In this document: positions 17,275 to 25,605 of the stretch, in pieces
How the letters are laid out: every line of letters starts with the position of its first letter
How positions within the stretch are numbered: position 1 is the first letter of the stretch
The notes under the pieces: generated by a model
What the model saw: only the letters and a program-made list of their open reading frames with translations
Told to the model about the DNA's origin: nothing
The model's database searches: none
Made by a program: the position numbers and the translations under genes
NCBI GenBank assembly: GCA_017416155.1
Contig: JAFQDE010000054.1
Coordinates: forward strand, 1-58,884
Source: Tyzzerella sp.
GTDB taxonomy: Bacteria > Bacillota > Clostridia > Lachnospirales > Lachnospiraceae
Reading direction: 5' to 3'
Length of the DNA stretch: 58,884 bases

Positions 17275-17845
17275 GAGATATCCTGAATTACAGAAGTGCA
17301 GAGAGCAGATTGAAAACGCGCGTATGCTATTGATTAATACATATAAAAACGGAGGAAAGGTGCTTGTATGTGGCAATGGTGGAAGCGCTGCCGATAGCGA
17401 GCACATTGTAGGGGAATTGATGAAGGGATTTCTAGCAACGCGTCCAGTTTTGGACGAACGTATTCCGGAGAAATTAAGATGTGATTTACAGGGAGCACTT
17501 CCTGCAATTTCACTTCCCAGTCAAAGTGCTATTCTCTCTGCCTTTATGAATGATGTGAATCCTGAAATGATATATGCACAATTGGTGTATGGTTATGCCA
17601 ATGAGGAGGATTTAATTATTGGATTATCTACATCCGGAAATTCCGTAAATGTTGTAAATGCCATAAAAGTAGCGAAATGTTTAGGAGCAAGCACATTATC
17701 AATGACCGGAAGTAGAGAGAGTAAACTTTCTGATTTATCAGATGTTTCGATTCGTGTGCCGGCTGAAGAGACTTATAAAATACAAGAGTACCATTTGCCA
17801 GTATACCATTATCTTTGTGCAGAGGTGGAAAAATACTTTTTTTAG
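17264..17845 (+). CDS. SIS-domain sugar-phosphate isomerase, GmhA-like
   Basis: A 193-residue single SIS domain of the GmhA/DiaA type. Recognisable elements are the phosphate loop VCGNGGSAADSEHIVGEL, whose His and Glu match zinc ligands of GmhA, the SIS Ser-rich loop IGLSTSGNSVNVVNA, and the C-terminal IQEYHLPVYHYLC, whose Gln and His match the other two ligands. GmhA converts sedoheptulose 7-phosphate to heptose phosphate for lipopolysaccharide. A Gram-positive cell with this gene at the end of a glycan locus and fused by overlap to a ROK kinase more likely uses it as an aldose-ketose isomerase for the kinase product. GGAGG precedes ATG 17264. It is the last gene before a terminator. Confidence 0.82.
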   Translation: MFYERYPELQKCREQIENARMLLINTYKNGGKVLVCGNGGSAADSEHIVGELMKGFLATRPVLDERIPEKLRCDLQGALPAISLPSQSAILSAFMNDVNPEMIYAQLVYGYANEEDLIIGLSTSGNSVNVVNAIKVAKCLGASTLSMTGSRESKLSDLSDVSIRVPAEETYKIQEYHLPVYHYLCAEVEKYFF

Positions 17846-17868
17846 GATGACGTTCAGTCTTTGAGATT

Positions 17869-17914
17869 CCACCGAAGTCTACTTGGTTTGAACCAAAACT
17901 TCGAAGTGGACTTT
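17869..17914 (+). terminator. Intrinsic terminator of the glycan locus
   Basis: A long interrupted stem: CCAC / GTGG outside, CGAAGT / ACTTCG in the middle and TTGGTT / AACCAA around a TG loop (17869-17909), then ACTTTTC. It lies 24 bases after the SIS gene stop and ends the + strand locus. Confidence 0.75.
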
Positions 17915-17935
17915 TCATACATGAGATATAATAGA

Positions 17936-17967
17936 AAGAGGTCCCGGCAGTGATGCCGAGACCTCTT
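17936..17967 (-). terminator. Intrinsic terminator for argG, possibly bidirectional
   Basis: The arms AAGAGGTC and GACCTCTT, then CGGCA and TGCCG around a GTGA loop, with one C/A mismatch, form a near-perfect hairpin 15 bases beyond the argG stop. Read on the minus strand it is followed by a T- and A-rich run. Confidence 0.8.
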
Positions 17968-17981
17968 ATTTGTGCTAAGTC

Positions 17982-19205
17982 TTATTTATTTGCTTCAACC
18001 TCTGCCATCTTCATTGCACGAACTTTTAATGGAAGTCCGAATAATGTGATGAATCCGTCAGCGTCATGGTGGTCGTAAAGATCACCGGTTGTGAAGCTTG
18101 CGAGTGATTCGTTGTAAAGTGTGTATGGAGAAGTAGTTCCTGCTTTAATGATGTTACCTTTGTAAAGTTTGAACTTCACTTCACCTGTCACATATTCCTG
18201 TGTAGATGTTACAAATGCCTTGACTGCATCGCAGAGTGGTGTGAACCATTTTCCTTCATAAACAATCTGAGCAAGTTTGTTGCCCATGTCTTTCTTTGCT
18301 TCCATAGTTGCACGGTCTAATACAAGTTCTTCGAGTTGTTGATGTGCTTCCATAAGGATTGTTCCGCCCGGTGTCTCATATACACCACGTGATTTCATAC
18401 CAACAACGCGGTTTTCTACAATGTCAACAATACCGATTCCATGTTTTCCGCCAAGTTCATTTAATTTCATGATGATTTCAGAAACTTTCATCTTCTCACC
18501 ATTGAGAGCAGTAGGAATACCTTTTTCAAATGACATAGAAATGTATTCGCCTTCATCTGGTGCGTTTTCAGGTGAAACACCAAGGACTAATAAGTTATCG
18601 TAGTTTGGCTCGAGTGATGGATCTTCCAATTCAAGACCTTCGTGGCTGATGTGCCAGATGTTACGGTCACGGCTGTAGCTGTGGCTTGCATCGAAAGGTA
18701 AGTTAATTCCGTGTGCCTTGCAGTATTCGATTTCATCTTCACGAGATTGCATTGTCCATACGTCTGTCATTCTCCAAGGAGCAATAATCTTAAGGTCAGG
18801 AGCAAGTGCTTTGATACCAAGTTCAAAACGAATCTGGTCATTACCTTTACCTGTTGCACCGTGGCAGATAGCAGTAGCACCTTCTTTTCTTGCAATGTCA
18901 ACTAATGTTTTTGCAATTGCAGGACGAGCCATAGATGTTCCTAATAAATATTTGTTTTCATATACGGCATTGGCCTGTACACATGGCATGATATATTCAT
19001 CACAGAGTTCATCGATAATATTTTCTATGTATAATTTAGAGGCTCCTGAAAGTTTTGCTCTTTCTTCCAATCCGTCTAATTCTTCGCCTTGACCACAGTC
19101 GATACAGCAGCAGATAACTTCATAATCAAAATTTTCCTTTAACCATGGGATAATGGCTGTGGTATCAAGACCACCTGAGTACGCTAAAACAACTTTTTCT
19201 TTCAT
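17982..19205 (-). CDS. argG: Argininosuccinate synthase
   Basis: Joins citrulline and aspartate with ATP to give argininosuccinate, the penultimate step of arginine synthesis, in the cytoplasm. The N-terminus VVLAYSGGLDTT is the PP-loop that binds ATP; GATGKGNDQIRFE and SYSRDRNIWHISHEG are strongly conserved family blocks. The 407-residue length is full. The start is preceded by AGGAGG (minus strand) at about 8 bases. It is transcribed away from argCJBD, sharing a 185-base region with facing promoters. argH, the partner lyase, is not adjacent in this window. The gene ends in a strong hairpin. Confidence 0.97.
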   Translation of the reverse strand: MKEKVVLAYSGGLDTTAIIPWLKENFDYEVICCCIDCGQGEELDGLEERAKLSGASKLYIENIIDELCDEYIMPCVQANAVYENKYLLGTSMARPAIAKTLVDIARKEGATAICHGATGKGNDQIRFELGIKALAPDLKIIAPWRMTDVWTMQSREDEIEYCKAHGINLPFDASHSYSRDRNIWHISHEGLELEDPSLEPNYDNLLVLGVSPENAPDEGEYISMSFEKGIPTALNGEKMKVSEIIMKLNELGGKHGIGIVDIVENRVVGMKSRGVYETPGGTILMEAHQQLEELVLDRATMEAKKDMGNKLAQIVYEGKWFTPLCDAVKAFVTSTQEYVTGEVKFKLYKGNIIKAGTTSPYTLYNESLASFTTGDLYDHHDADGFITLFGLPLKVRAMKMAEVEANK

Positions 19206-19249
19206 AATATATATCCTCCTAAAATCGTTTTTCGAATTTCAATATGCAT

Positions 19250-19278
19250 ACTATACTACCATTTTTGTATAAAATCAA
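19250..19278 (-). promoter_or_regulatory. Sigma-A type promoter for argG
   Basis: On the minus strand, TTGATT (complement of 19273-19278) and TATAGT (complement of 19250-19255) are separated by exactly 17 bases. The distance to the argG start is about 45 bases. It faces away from the argC promoter. Confidence 0.65.
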
Positions 19279-19328
19279 CCCTAAAATGAAAAAATATGCA
19301 GAAAATTTTAAAAATTATAAATTTTATG

Positions 19329-19343
19329 TTGAAATTTATTCAA
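19329..19343. promoter_or_regulatory. Possible ArgR operator overlapping the argC -35 box
   Basis: TTGAA-ATTTA-TTCAA is an inverted repeat with perfect 5-base arms that resembles half sites of the Bacillus/clostridial ARG box (TGAATA...TATTCA). It covers the -35 box, where a repressor would block polymerase. This rests on similarity and position only; no argR gene is in the window. Confidence 0.4.
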
Positions 19344-19357
19344 ACACAACGTATAAT
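19329..19357 (+). promoter_or_regulatory. Sigma-A type promoter for argCJBD
   Basis: TTGAAA at 19329-19334 and a perfect TATAAT at 19352-19357 with a 17-base spacer, ending 33 bases before the argC start. Confidence 0.75.
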
Positions 19358-19390
19358 TATGCGAAAAGGTGAATGAAAGAGGTTGAAAAA

Positions 19391-20431
19391 ATGATTAAAG
19401 CAGGTATTATCGGTGCTACCGGTTATGCGGGGCAGGAGTTAGTAAGAATCTTGTTGGGACATAAGGAAGTGGAGATTAAGTGGTATGGCTCCCGTAGTTA
19501 TATAGATAAGAAATATTATGAAGTATATCAGAATATGTTTGAAATCATAGAGGATATTTGTCTAGACGACAATATAGTAGAATTGGCTAATCAGGTAGAT
19601 GTTATCTTTACAGCAACACCGCAAGGATTTCTTGCTTCTATATTAAATGAAGAGATTCTATCAAAGGTGAAGATTGTCGACCTTAGTGCGGACTATCGTA
19701 TCAAGGATGTTGCTACATATGAAGAATGGTATAAAATTGAACATAAGAGTCCGCAATTTATTGAGGAAGCAGTATATGGTCTGTGTGAGGTCAATCGTGA
19801 AGATATAAAGAAGGCGAGATTAGTTGCGAATCCGGGATGTTATACAACCTGTTCTATATTAACGATTTATCCACTGGCAAAAGAGGGACTGATTGATATG
19901 AGTAGTATTATCGTTGATGCCAAGTCGGGAACATCAGGAGCGGGAAGAGGTGCCAAGACAGACAATCTTTTCTGTGAAGTAAATGAAAATATGAAGGCAT
20001 ATGGTGTTGCATCGCATAGACATACACCTGAGATTGAAGAACAACTTGGCTATGCATCAGGAGAGCAGGTGGTATTGAACTTCACACCACATTTGGTGCC
20101 AATGAATCGGGGAATTCTGGCAACTGCCTATGCGAACCTCAAGGACGGTGTCACAGAGGAAATGGTGAAAGCAGCATACGATAAATATTATAAGGAAGAG
20201 AAATTTGTTCGCGTGCTGGAGAAGGGTATGATGCCACAGACAAAATGGGTTGAAGGTAGCAACTATGTAGATATTAACTTTGTTGTTGACAAGCGTACCA
20301 ATCGTGTTATTATGATGGGAGCGATTGACAATCTTGTCAAAGGTGCAGCAGGTCAGGCAGTACAGAATATGAATCTGATGTTTGGGTTCAAGGAATCGGA
20401 AGGATTGGAACTTGTTCCAATGTTTCCATAA
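19391..20431 (+). CDS. argC: N-acetyl-gamma-glutamyl-phosphate reductase
   Basis: NADPH-dependent reduction of N-acetylglutamyl phosphate to the semialdehyde, third step of arginine synthesis. The N-terminus GIIGATGYAGQELVRIL is the nucleotide-binding fold, and ANPGCYTT carries the catalytic Cys150. The start at 19391 has AGAGG at 19378-19382 and gives the family's standard MIKAGIIGATG opening; an in-frame ATG at 19373 has poor spacing. It is 346 residues long. First gene of argC-argJ-argB-argD, an order common in Firmicutes. Confidence 0.96.
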   Translation: MIKAGIIGATGYAGQELVRILLGHKEVEIKWYGSRSYIDKKYYEVYQNMFEIIEDICLDDNIVELANQVDVIFTATPQGFLASILNEEILSKVKIVDLSADYRIKDVATYEEWYKIEHKSPQFIEEAVYGLCEVNREDIKKARLVANPGCYTTCSILTIYPLAKEGLIDMSSIIVDAKSGTSGAGRGAKTDNLFCEVNENMKAYGVASHRHTPEIEEQLGYASGEQVVLNFTPHLVPMNRGILATAYANLKDGVTEEMVKAAYDKYYKEEKFVRVLEKGMMPQTKWVEGSNYVDINFVVDKRTNRVIMMGAIDNLVKGAAGQAVQNMNLMFGFKESEGLELVPMFP

Positions 20432-20456
20432 AAATAGACAGACGGAGGTTATGAAC

Positions 20457-21680
20457 ATGAAAAGAATTCAAGGTGGAGTTACAGCAGCAAAAGGATATGA
20501 GGCGACCGGAATAGCATCCGGCATTCGCAAAAACGGACGTTTAGATATGGCGATTGTTTATAGTCAGAAACCATGTCAGGTGGCAGGAACCTTTACTACA
20601 AATGTGGCAAAGGCTGCGCCGGTTACTTGGGACCAAAAGATTGTAAAAGAGAGTGATTTCGCACAGGTGATTATCGTGAACTCGGGTATTGCAAATGCAT
20701 GTACCGGAGCAGAGGGATATGGATATTGCAAGGCGACAGCAGACAAGGCAAGTGCTGTTTTAGGCATTCCGGCAGAGGCAGTTCTTCTTGGCTCTACCGG
20801 TGTAATAGGAAAACAACTTCCAATCGATAGAATCGAAGCAGGTGTGGATAAATTGGTGGATGCCAAAGCAGATACAATTGAAGCGGGAACGGAAGCAGCG
20901 AAAGCCATTATGACAACAGATACCTGTGAAAAGGAGATTGCAGTTACAATTGAAATCGGTGGAAAGACTGTGACTGTCGGGGGCATGGCAAAAGGTTCGG
21001 GTATGATTCATCCGAATATGTGTACAATGCTCAGTTTTATTACAACAGATGCCGTGATTGGAAAGTCAGCATTACAGAAAGCGCTCAGCGATGACGTGAA
21101 TGATACATACAACATGATTTCCGTGGATGGTGATACGTCGACAAATGACACAGTGCTTGTGCTTGCAAACGGTATGGCAGAGAATCCGGAGATTGTAGAG
21201 GGAACTGCGGATTACGAAACATTTGCGAAGGCGTTACACGAAGTCAATGAATATTTAGCAAAGAAGATTGCCGGAGATGGCGAAGGTGCTACTGCTTTAT
21301 TTGAAGTGAATATTTTGGGCGCAGAGACAAAGGAACAGGCGAAGATGCTTGCGAAAGCAATTGCATGTTCAAACCTTACAAAGGCAGCTATTGCCGGCCA
21401 TGATGCCAACTGGGGACGTATTATCTGTGCAATGGGATATTCGGGAGCACAGTTTGATCCGGAAAAGGTAGATTTGTTCTTTGAAAGCAGTGCAGGCAAG
21501 ATTCAGATTGCCGAGGATGGCGTAGCTGTGGATTACAGTGAAGAAAAGGCAACCGAAATCTTATCTCAGCCGTTGGTTATTGCAACTGCAGATGTGAAGA
21601 TAGGCAATGAAAAAGCAACTGCATGGGGATGCGATTTGACACACGGATACATTGAAATTAATGCAGATTATAGGAGCTAG
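20457..21680 (+). CDS. argJ: Glutamate N-acetyltransferase / ornithine acetyltransferase
   Basis: Recycles the acetyl group from N-acetylornithine to glutamate, making the arginine pathway cyclic. Presence of ArgJ means that separate ArgA and ArgE need not be used for bulk flux. Self-cleavage in this family occurs before a Thr; here MCTMLSF places it at Thr190, splitting the 407-residue precursor into alpha and beta chains. [10 protein letters not shown] just upstream is the conserved lead-in. GGAGG at 20444-20448 favours ATG 20457 over ATG 20451. Whether the enzyme is bifunctional or only transfers acetyl from acetylornithine cannot be told from sequence. Confidence 0.96.
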   Translation: MKRIQGGVTAAKGYEATGIASGIRKNGRLDMAIVYSQKPCQVAGTFTTNVAKAAPVTWDQKIVKESDFAQVIIVNSGIANACTGAEGYGYCKATADKASAVLGIPAEAVLLGSTGVIGKQLPIDRIEAGVDKLVDAKADTIEAGTEAAKAIMTTDTCEKEIAVTIEIGGKTVTVGGMAKGSGMIHPNMCTMLSFITTDAVIGKSALQKALSDDVNDTYNMISVDGDTSTNDTVLVLANGMAENPEIVEGTADYETFAKALHEVNEYLAKKIAGDGEGATALFEVNILGAETKEQAKMLAKAIACSNLTKAAIAGHDANWGRIICAMGYSGAQFDPEKVDLFFESSAGKIQIAEDGVAVDYSEEKATEILSQPLVIATADVKIGNEKATAWGCDLTHGYIEINADYRS

Positions 21681-21682
21681 TT

Positions 21683-22579
21683 ATGGATCAAAAATTAGAA
21701 AAATATTTGAGCAAAGCGGAAGTCTTAATTGAGGCACTTCCATATATTCAGAGATTTAACAAAAAAGTAATCGTAGTGAAATACGGCGGAAGTGCTATGG
21801 TCGATGAGGCGCTTAAGAAGCGTGTCATTCAGGATGTAACACTTCTGAAATTAGTTGGTTTCAAGCCGATTATCGTGCATGGCGGAGGAAAAGACATCAG
21901 CCGTATGGTAGAGCGTGTGGGTATGACACCACAGTTTGTCAATGGGCTTCGCGTGACAGATGCGGAGACAATGGAAATTGCGGAAATGGTGTTGAACAAA
22001 GTAAACAAGGGATTAGTGCAGATGGTGGAATCCCTTGGTGTTCGGGCAATCGGTATCAGTGGCAAGGACGGTGGACTTCTTCATGTAAACAAGAAATATT
22101 CCGAGGGTAAGGATATTGGATTTGTGGGAGAGGTGAAAAAAGTCAACACAGAGATTTTGTGGGATTTGTTAGAGAAAGATTTTCTTCCGGTTATCTGTAC
22201 AGTTGGTTTGGATGATGACTTTAACAGTTATAACATCAACGCAGACGATGCGGCATGTGCGATTGCGCAGGCAATGGAGGCAGAAAAGTTAGCATTTCTT
22301 ACAGATATTGAAGGTGTATATAAGAACCCGAAGGACCCTGACACTTTGATTTCAGAACTCACGGTCACAGAGGCGAAAGAGCTTATCACAGATGGCTATA
22401 TCGGTGGCGGCATGCTTCCGAAGCTACAGAACTGTATTGATGCGATTGAGAGTGGCGTATCCAGAGTGCATATTCTGGATGGACGAATTCCACACTGTTT
22501 ACTCTTAGAAATCTTTACGAATAAGGGTATTGGTACTGCGATTTTAAAAGATGACGGAAGTAGGTTTTATCATGAATAA
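21683..22579 (+). CDS. argB: Acetylglutamate kinase
   Basis: Phosphorylates N-acetylglutamate with ATP, the step usually inhibited by arginine. VVKYGGSAM and [17 protein letters not shown] are the amino-acid-kinase nucleotide and substrate loops; [14 protein letters not shown] is the conserved C-terminal block. It is 298 residues, full length. The start is 2 bases after the argJ stop with AGGAG at 21671-21675, so the two are tightly coupled. An N-terminal extension of about 20 residues ([19 protein letters not shown]) is of the kind found in arginine-sensitive hexameric forms, suggesting feedback control by arginine. Confidence 0.96.
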   Translation: MDQKLEKYLSKAEVLIEALPYIQRFNKKVIVVKYGGSAMVDEALKKRVIQDVTLLKLVGFKPIIVHGGGKDISRMVERVGMTPQFVNGLRVTDAETMEIAEMVLNKVNKGLVQMVESLGVRAIGISGKDGGLLHVNKKYSEGKDIGFVGEVKKVNTEILWDLLEKDFLPVICTVGLDDDFNSYNINADDAACAIAQAMEAEKLAFLTDIEGVYKNPKDPDTLISELTVTEAKELITDGYIGGGMLPKLQNCIDAIESGVSRVHILDGRIPHCLLLEIFTNKGIGTAILKDDGSRFYHE

Positions 22580-23759
22580 GAATTATATTCAGACAGCAGA
22601 GGAAGCGCTGCTACATACATATAATCGTTTTCAGATAGTATTGGAAAAGGGAGCCGGTGCATATCTCTATGACGTCAATGGGAAAGAATACTTGGATTTT
22701 GCAGCAGGAATCGCTGTGTGCTCCTTGGGATATGGACATCCGAAATACAAAGAGGCATTGAAGAATCAGATAGATGAATTGATGCACACCTCCAATCTGT
22801 TTTACAGTGTTCCGGTTGTAAATGCAGCGCAGGCATTAAAAAAAGCGTCGCAGATGGACCGCGTGTTCTTTACAAACAGTGGAACAGAGGCAATCGAAGG
22901 AGCACTGAAAGCAGCAAGAAAATATGCCTATACAAAAGGAACAGGCAAATATGAATTTATAGCGATGAACCACTCCTTCCACGGAAGAAGCATGGGAGCA
23001 CTTTCTGTTACGGGAACCGAGCATTACCGTACACCATTTGAACCGTTAATCAGTGGTGTGAAATTCGCAGAGTTTAATAATCTGGAGAGTGTCAAGGCGC
23101 AGATTACGGATAAGACATGTGCGATTGTATTAGAACCTGTGCAGGGAGAAGGCGGTATCTATCCGGCGGAGCGGGCATTCTTGGAAGGAGTCAGAGCGCT
23201 CTGTGATGAACAGGACATTCTTCTTATTTTCGATGAGATACAATGTGGCATGGGCCGTTGCGGAACCATGTTTGCATGGCAGGGATACGGAGTAAAACCG
23301 GATATTATGGCAATGGCAAAGGCAATTGGCAATGGTATTCCGGTAGGAGCATTTGCAATGACGGAAAAAGTGGCAGAACATTCACTTGCACCCGGGGACC
23401 ACGGAACAACTTATGGGGGAAATCCGTTTGCATGCGCCGGAGTTGATGCTGTCTTGAAGATTTTTGAGAAGGAGCATATCTTGGAACATGTGCAGAAGGT
23501 GAGTGTGTATCTGGAAGAAAAACTGGATGCGCTTGTGAAGTCTTCAGATGTTGTGGAGGCAAGGCGTGGAAAGGGTCTCATGCAGGGATTGGTTCTCAAA
23601 AAGCCGGTAGGAGATGTAGTGAAGAAAGCATTGGAGCATGGCTTGATTGTAATCTCAGCAGGGGGCAATGTACTCCGTATGGTGCCACCGCTCGTTATTA
23701 CAGAGGCGCATGTCAATGAAATGATAGGAAAATTAAGTAAAGCATTAGAAGAGGCCTAG
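22572..23759 (+). CDS. argD: Acetylornithine aminotransferase
   Basis: PLP-dependent conversion of N-acetylglutamate semialdehyde to N-acetylornithine with glutamate as donor. [18 protein letters not shown] and [16 protein letters not shown] are class-III aminotransferase blocks, [12 protein letters not shown] the cofactor Asp region, and [13 protein letters not shown] holds the Schiff-base Lys250. The start at ATG 22572 overlaps the end of argB by 8 bases; an ATG at 22551 would overlap by 29 and adds an unconserved leader. It is 395 residues. Last arginine gene of the operon here; argF and carAB are not seen. Confidence 0.95.
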   Translation: MNKNYIQTAEEALLHTYNRFQIVLEKGAGAYLYDVNGKEYLDFAAGIAVCSLGYGHPKYKEALKNQIDELMHTSNLFYSVPVVNAAQALKKASQMDRVFFTNSGTEAIEGALKAARKYAYTKGTGKYEFIAMNHSFHGRSMGALSVTGTEHYRTPFEPLISGVKFAEFNNLESVKAQITDKTCAIVLEPVQGEGGIYPAERAFLEGVRALCDEQDILLIFDEIQCGMGRCGTMFAWQGYGVKPDIMAMAKAIGNGIPVGAFAMTEKVAEHSLAPGDHGTTYGGNPFACAGVDAVLKIFEKEHILEHVQKVSVYLEEKLDALVKSSDVVEARRGKGLMQGLVLKKPVGDVVKKALEHGLIVISAGGNVLRMVPPLVITEAHVNEMIGKLSKALEEA

Positions 23760-23819
23760 TGTATAAAAGTCCAATCATTGGGAAATACTTCCAACATATT
23801 TTTGTGGGGAGGTATTACC

Positions 23820-24251
23820 ATGATTGGATTTATTATTGCGTTATTATCAGGTGCACTGATGAGTGTGCAAGGAGTGTTTAACACGCAGGTGACAAAAACG
23901 ACAGGAATGTGGGTCTCTAATGGCTGGGTGCAGCTTACGGCCTTTGCTGTTTGTGTGGCGGCATGGTTTATTACGGGAAGAGATTCGATTGCAAGCCTTG
24001 CAAAGGTGGAGCCAAAGTATGTGCTTCTCGGCGGTGTGATTGGAGCAGGAATTACATGGACTGTTATCAAAAGCATTGAGATTCTTGGGCCTGCAAAGTC
24101 GGCACTTCTCATTGTCGTTGCACAGCTTTTGGTATCCTATCTGATTGAGCTTTTTGGTATGTTTGGTATGGATAAGGAACCATTTGAATGGCGTAAACTG
24201 ATTGGTATGGTTGTTGCTGCTGTCGGAATAACAATCTTCCAATGGAAGTAA
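23820..24251 (+). CDS. Small DMT/YdcZ-like (DUF606) membrane protein
   Basis: A 143-residue protein with about five hydrophobic helices and little outside the membrane. The opening MIGFIIALLSGALMSVQGVFNTQV and ending LIGMVVAAVGITIFQWK are typical of the YdcZ/DUF606 branch of the drug/metabolite transporter superfamily, which has half-size members. GGGGAGG stands 7 bases before ATG 23820; an upstream ATG at 23778 is unlikely. The gene follows argD by 60 bases with no terminator between, so it may be co-transcribed with the arginine genes. The substrate is unknown. Members often occur in pairs, but no second copy is adjacent. Confidence 0.75.
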   Translation: MIGFIIALLSGALMSVQGVFNTQVTKTTGMWVSNGWVQLTAFAVCVAAWFITGRDSIASLAKVEPKYVLLGGVIGAGITWTVIKSIEILGPAKSALLIVVAQLLVSYLIELFGMFGMDKEPFEWRKLIGMVVAAVGITIFQWK

Positions 24252-24265
24252 AAATAGGTTGTAAT

Positions 24266-24294
24266 TTGACACAAAATTCGTTAGAATAAGAATA
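24266..24294 (+). promoter_or_regulatory. Possible promoter for the comEA operon
   Basis: A consensus TTGACA at 24266-24271 is followed after 17 bases by AGAATA, a weak -10. The region is otherwise non-coding and precedes comEA by about 45 bases. Confidence 0.4.
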
Positions 24295-24339
24295 TCTTAG
24301 CATAGAGGGGTATCTGTAGTTTAGTCTATGGAGGAAAAT

Positions 24340-24894
24340 ATGCGAAGAATAAGAATTATGGTGCTCATAATAACGTTGTTTCTTGGACTGGTTGGCTGTC
24401 AGAAGAATGATGACAAAAAGGTTTCGCTTGAAACGGTGGAAGAGACCAAAGACGTAGAGCATGAACAGGAGACCGCTGAGAACACATCCTACAATTTTGT
24501 GTATGTGTGTGGCGCAGTGAAGCGTGAAGGTGTTTATGAACTTCCGGTAGGGAGCCGCGTGTATCAGGCCATTGAAGCTGCGGGAGGATTTCTCGAGGAT
24601 GCCAATGTAAGGAATGTAAATCAGGCGGAAATTTTAGAAGATGAAGCACGTGTTTATGTGCCTGTGATTGGGGAAGAGGTACAGACAGATTCTGATGATG
24701 AAGGCAAAATTAATATCAATAAAGCCTCGAAGGAAGAACTGATGACTCTTCCGGGTGTTGGAGAATCTCGTGCTGAGAGTATTATCAAGTATCGCGAAGA
24801 ACAGGGTGCATTTCGCAAAGTAGAAGATATTATGCAGGTATCCGGAATTAAAGAGGGACTTTTTGAAAAGATAAAAGATTACATTACTATATAA
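24340..24894 (+). CDS. comEA: ComEA-like DNA-binding competence protein
   Basis: Binds double-stranded DNA outside the membrane and hands it to the ComEC channel. The N-terminus is a short hydrophobic stretch ending LGLVGC, so it may be lipid-anchored rather than held by a transmembrane helix as in Bacillus. After an acidic linker comes a SLBB domain (VYVCGAVKREGVYELPVGSR), then two helix-hairpin-helix motifs at the C-terminus (ININKASKEELMTLPGVGE and FRKVEDIMQVSGIKEGLFEKI). GGAGG 5 bases upstream sets ATG 24340. It has 184 residues, usual for the family. comEC lies four genes downstream, separated by a two-component system and a lipoprotein. Confidence 0.88.
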   Translation: MRRIRIMVLIITLFLGLVGCQKNDDKKVSLETVEETKDVEHEQETAENTSYNFVYVCGAVKREGVYELPVGSRVYQAIEAAGGFLEDANVRNVNQAEILEDEARVYVPVIGEEVQTDSDDEGKININKASKEELMTLPGVGESRAESIIKYREEQGAFRKVEDIMQVSGIKEGLFEKIKDYITI

Positions 24895-24911
24895 TTTAAG
24901 GGAGATTATTC

Positions 24912-25601
24912 ATGGGAAAACGAGTATTAGTTGTGGATGATGAAAAATTAATCGTGAAAGGAATTCGTTTTAGTCTGTTGCAGGACAGCCTGGAAGTGGA
25001 CTGTGCATATGATGGGGAAGAAGCGCTGAATATGGCAAAGGACAATGATTATGATTTGATTTTGTTAGATGTCATGCTTCCGAAGATGGATGGATTCCAG
25101 GTATGTCAACAGATTCGTGAGTTTTCCGATGTACCGATTATTATGTTGACTGCAAAAGGTGATGATATGGATAAGATTCTCGGATTGGATTATGGTGCTG
25201 ATGACTATATCACGAAACCATTCAATATTTTGGAGGTTAAGGCAAGAATTAAGGCGATTATGCGACGTGGCCGAAAGAAAGATGAAAAAGAAGCACCGGA
25301 CAATGTCATTGAGAAGAATGGTATGAAAATCGACCGAGAAAGCAGACGTGTGTTTATTGATGGTCAGGAAGTCAATCTTACTGCGAAGGAGTTCGATGTA
25401 TTGGAGCTTTTAGCGATGAATCAGGATAAGGTGTACAGTAGAGAACAATTGCTTAAACTTGTGTGGGGATATGATTATCCGGGAGATGCAAGAACCGTGG
25501 ATGTACATATCAGACGTCTGAGAGAAAAGATTGAGAAGACACCGAGCAATCCAAAGTACGTTTACACGAAGTGGGGAGTGGGTTACTATTTTAAAGGCTA
25601 A
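24912..25601 (+). CDS. OmpR/PhoB-family response regulator
   Basis: The receiver domain (about 1-120) has acidic pocket Asp9-Asp10, phosphoacceptor Asp53 in LILLDVMLP, LTAKG and the switch Lys in DYITKPF. The C-terminal winged helix reads LTAKEFDVLELLAMNQDKVYSREQLL then RTVDVHIRRLREKI and VGYYFKG, the standard OmpR end. It is 229 residues. The gene is immediately followed by its sensor kinase, whose TTG start is 4 bases past this stop. Targets are unknown; the closest general resemblance is to WalR/ResD/PhoP-type regulators of envelope or nutrient responses. Confidence 0.93.
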   Translation: MGKRVLVVDDEKLIVKGIRFSLLQDSLEVDCAYDGEEALNMAKDNDYDLILLDVMLPKMDGFQVCQQIREFSDVPIIMLTAKGDDMDKILGLDYGADDYITKPFNILEVKARIKAIMRRGRKKDEKEAPDNVIEKNGMKIDRESRRVFIDGQEVNLTAKEFDVLELLAMNQDKVYSREQLLKLVWGYDYPGDARTVDVHIRRLREKIEKTPSNPKYVYTKWGVGYYFKG

Positions 25602-25605
25602 GATT

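Noticed and set aside
20576-20986. A 136-codon minus-strand frame inside argJ
   Set aside because: It is antisense to a fully conserved argJ, and its Val/Ala/Ser-rich composition is expected from the complement of argJ codons.
23847-24272. A 141-codon minus-strand frame over the DMT-family gene
   Set aside because: His/Cys/Asn-rich shadow of a hydrophobic plus-strand protein; no start signal.
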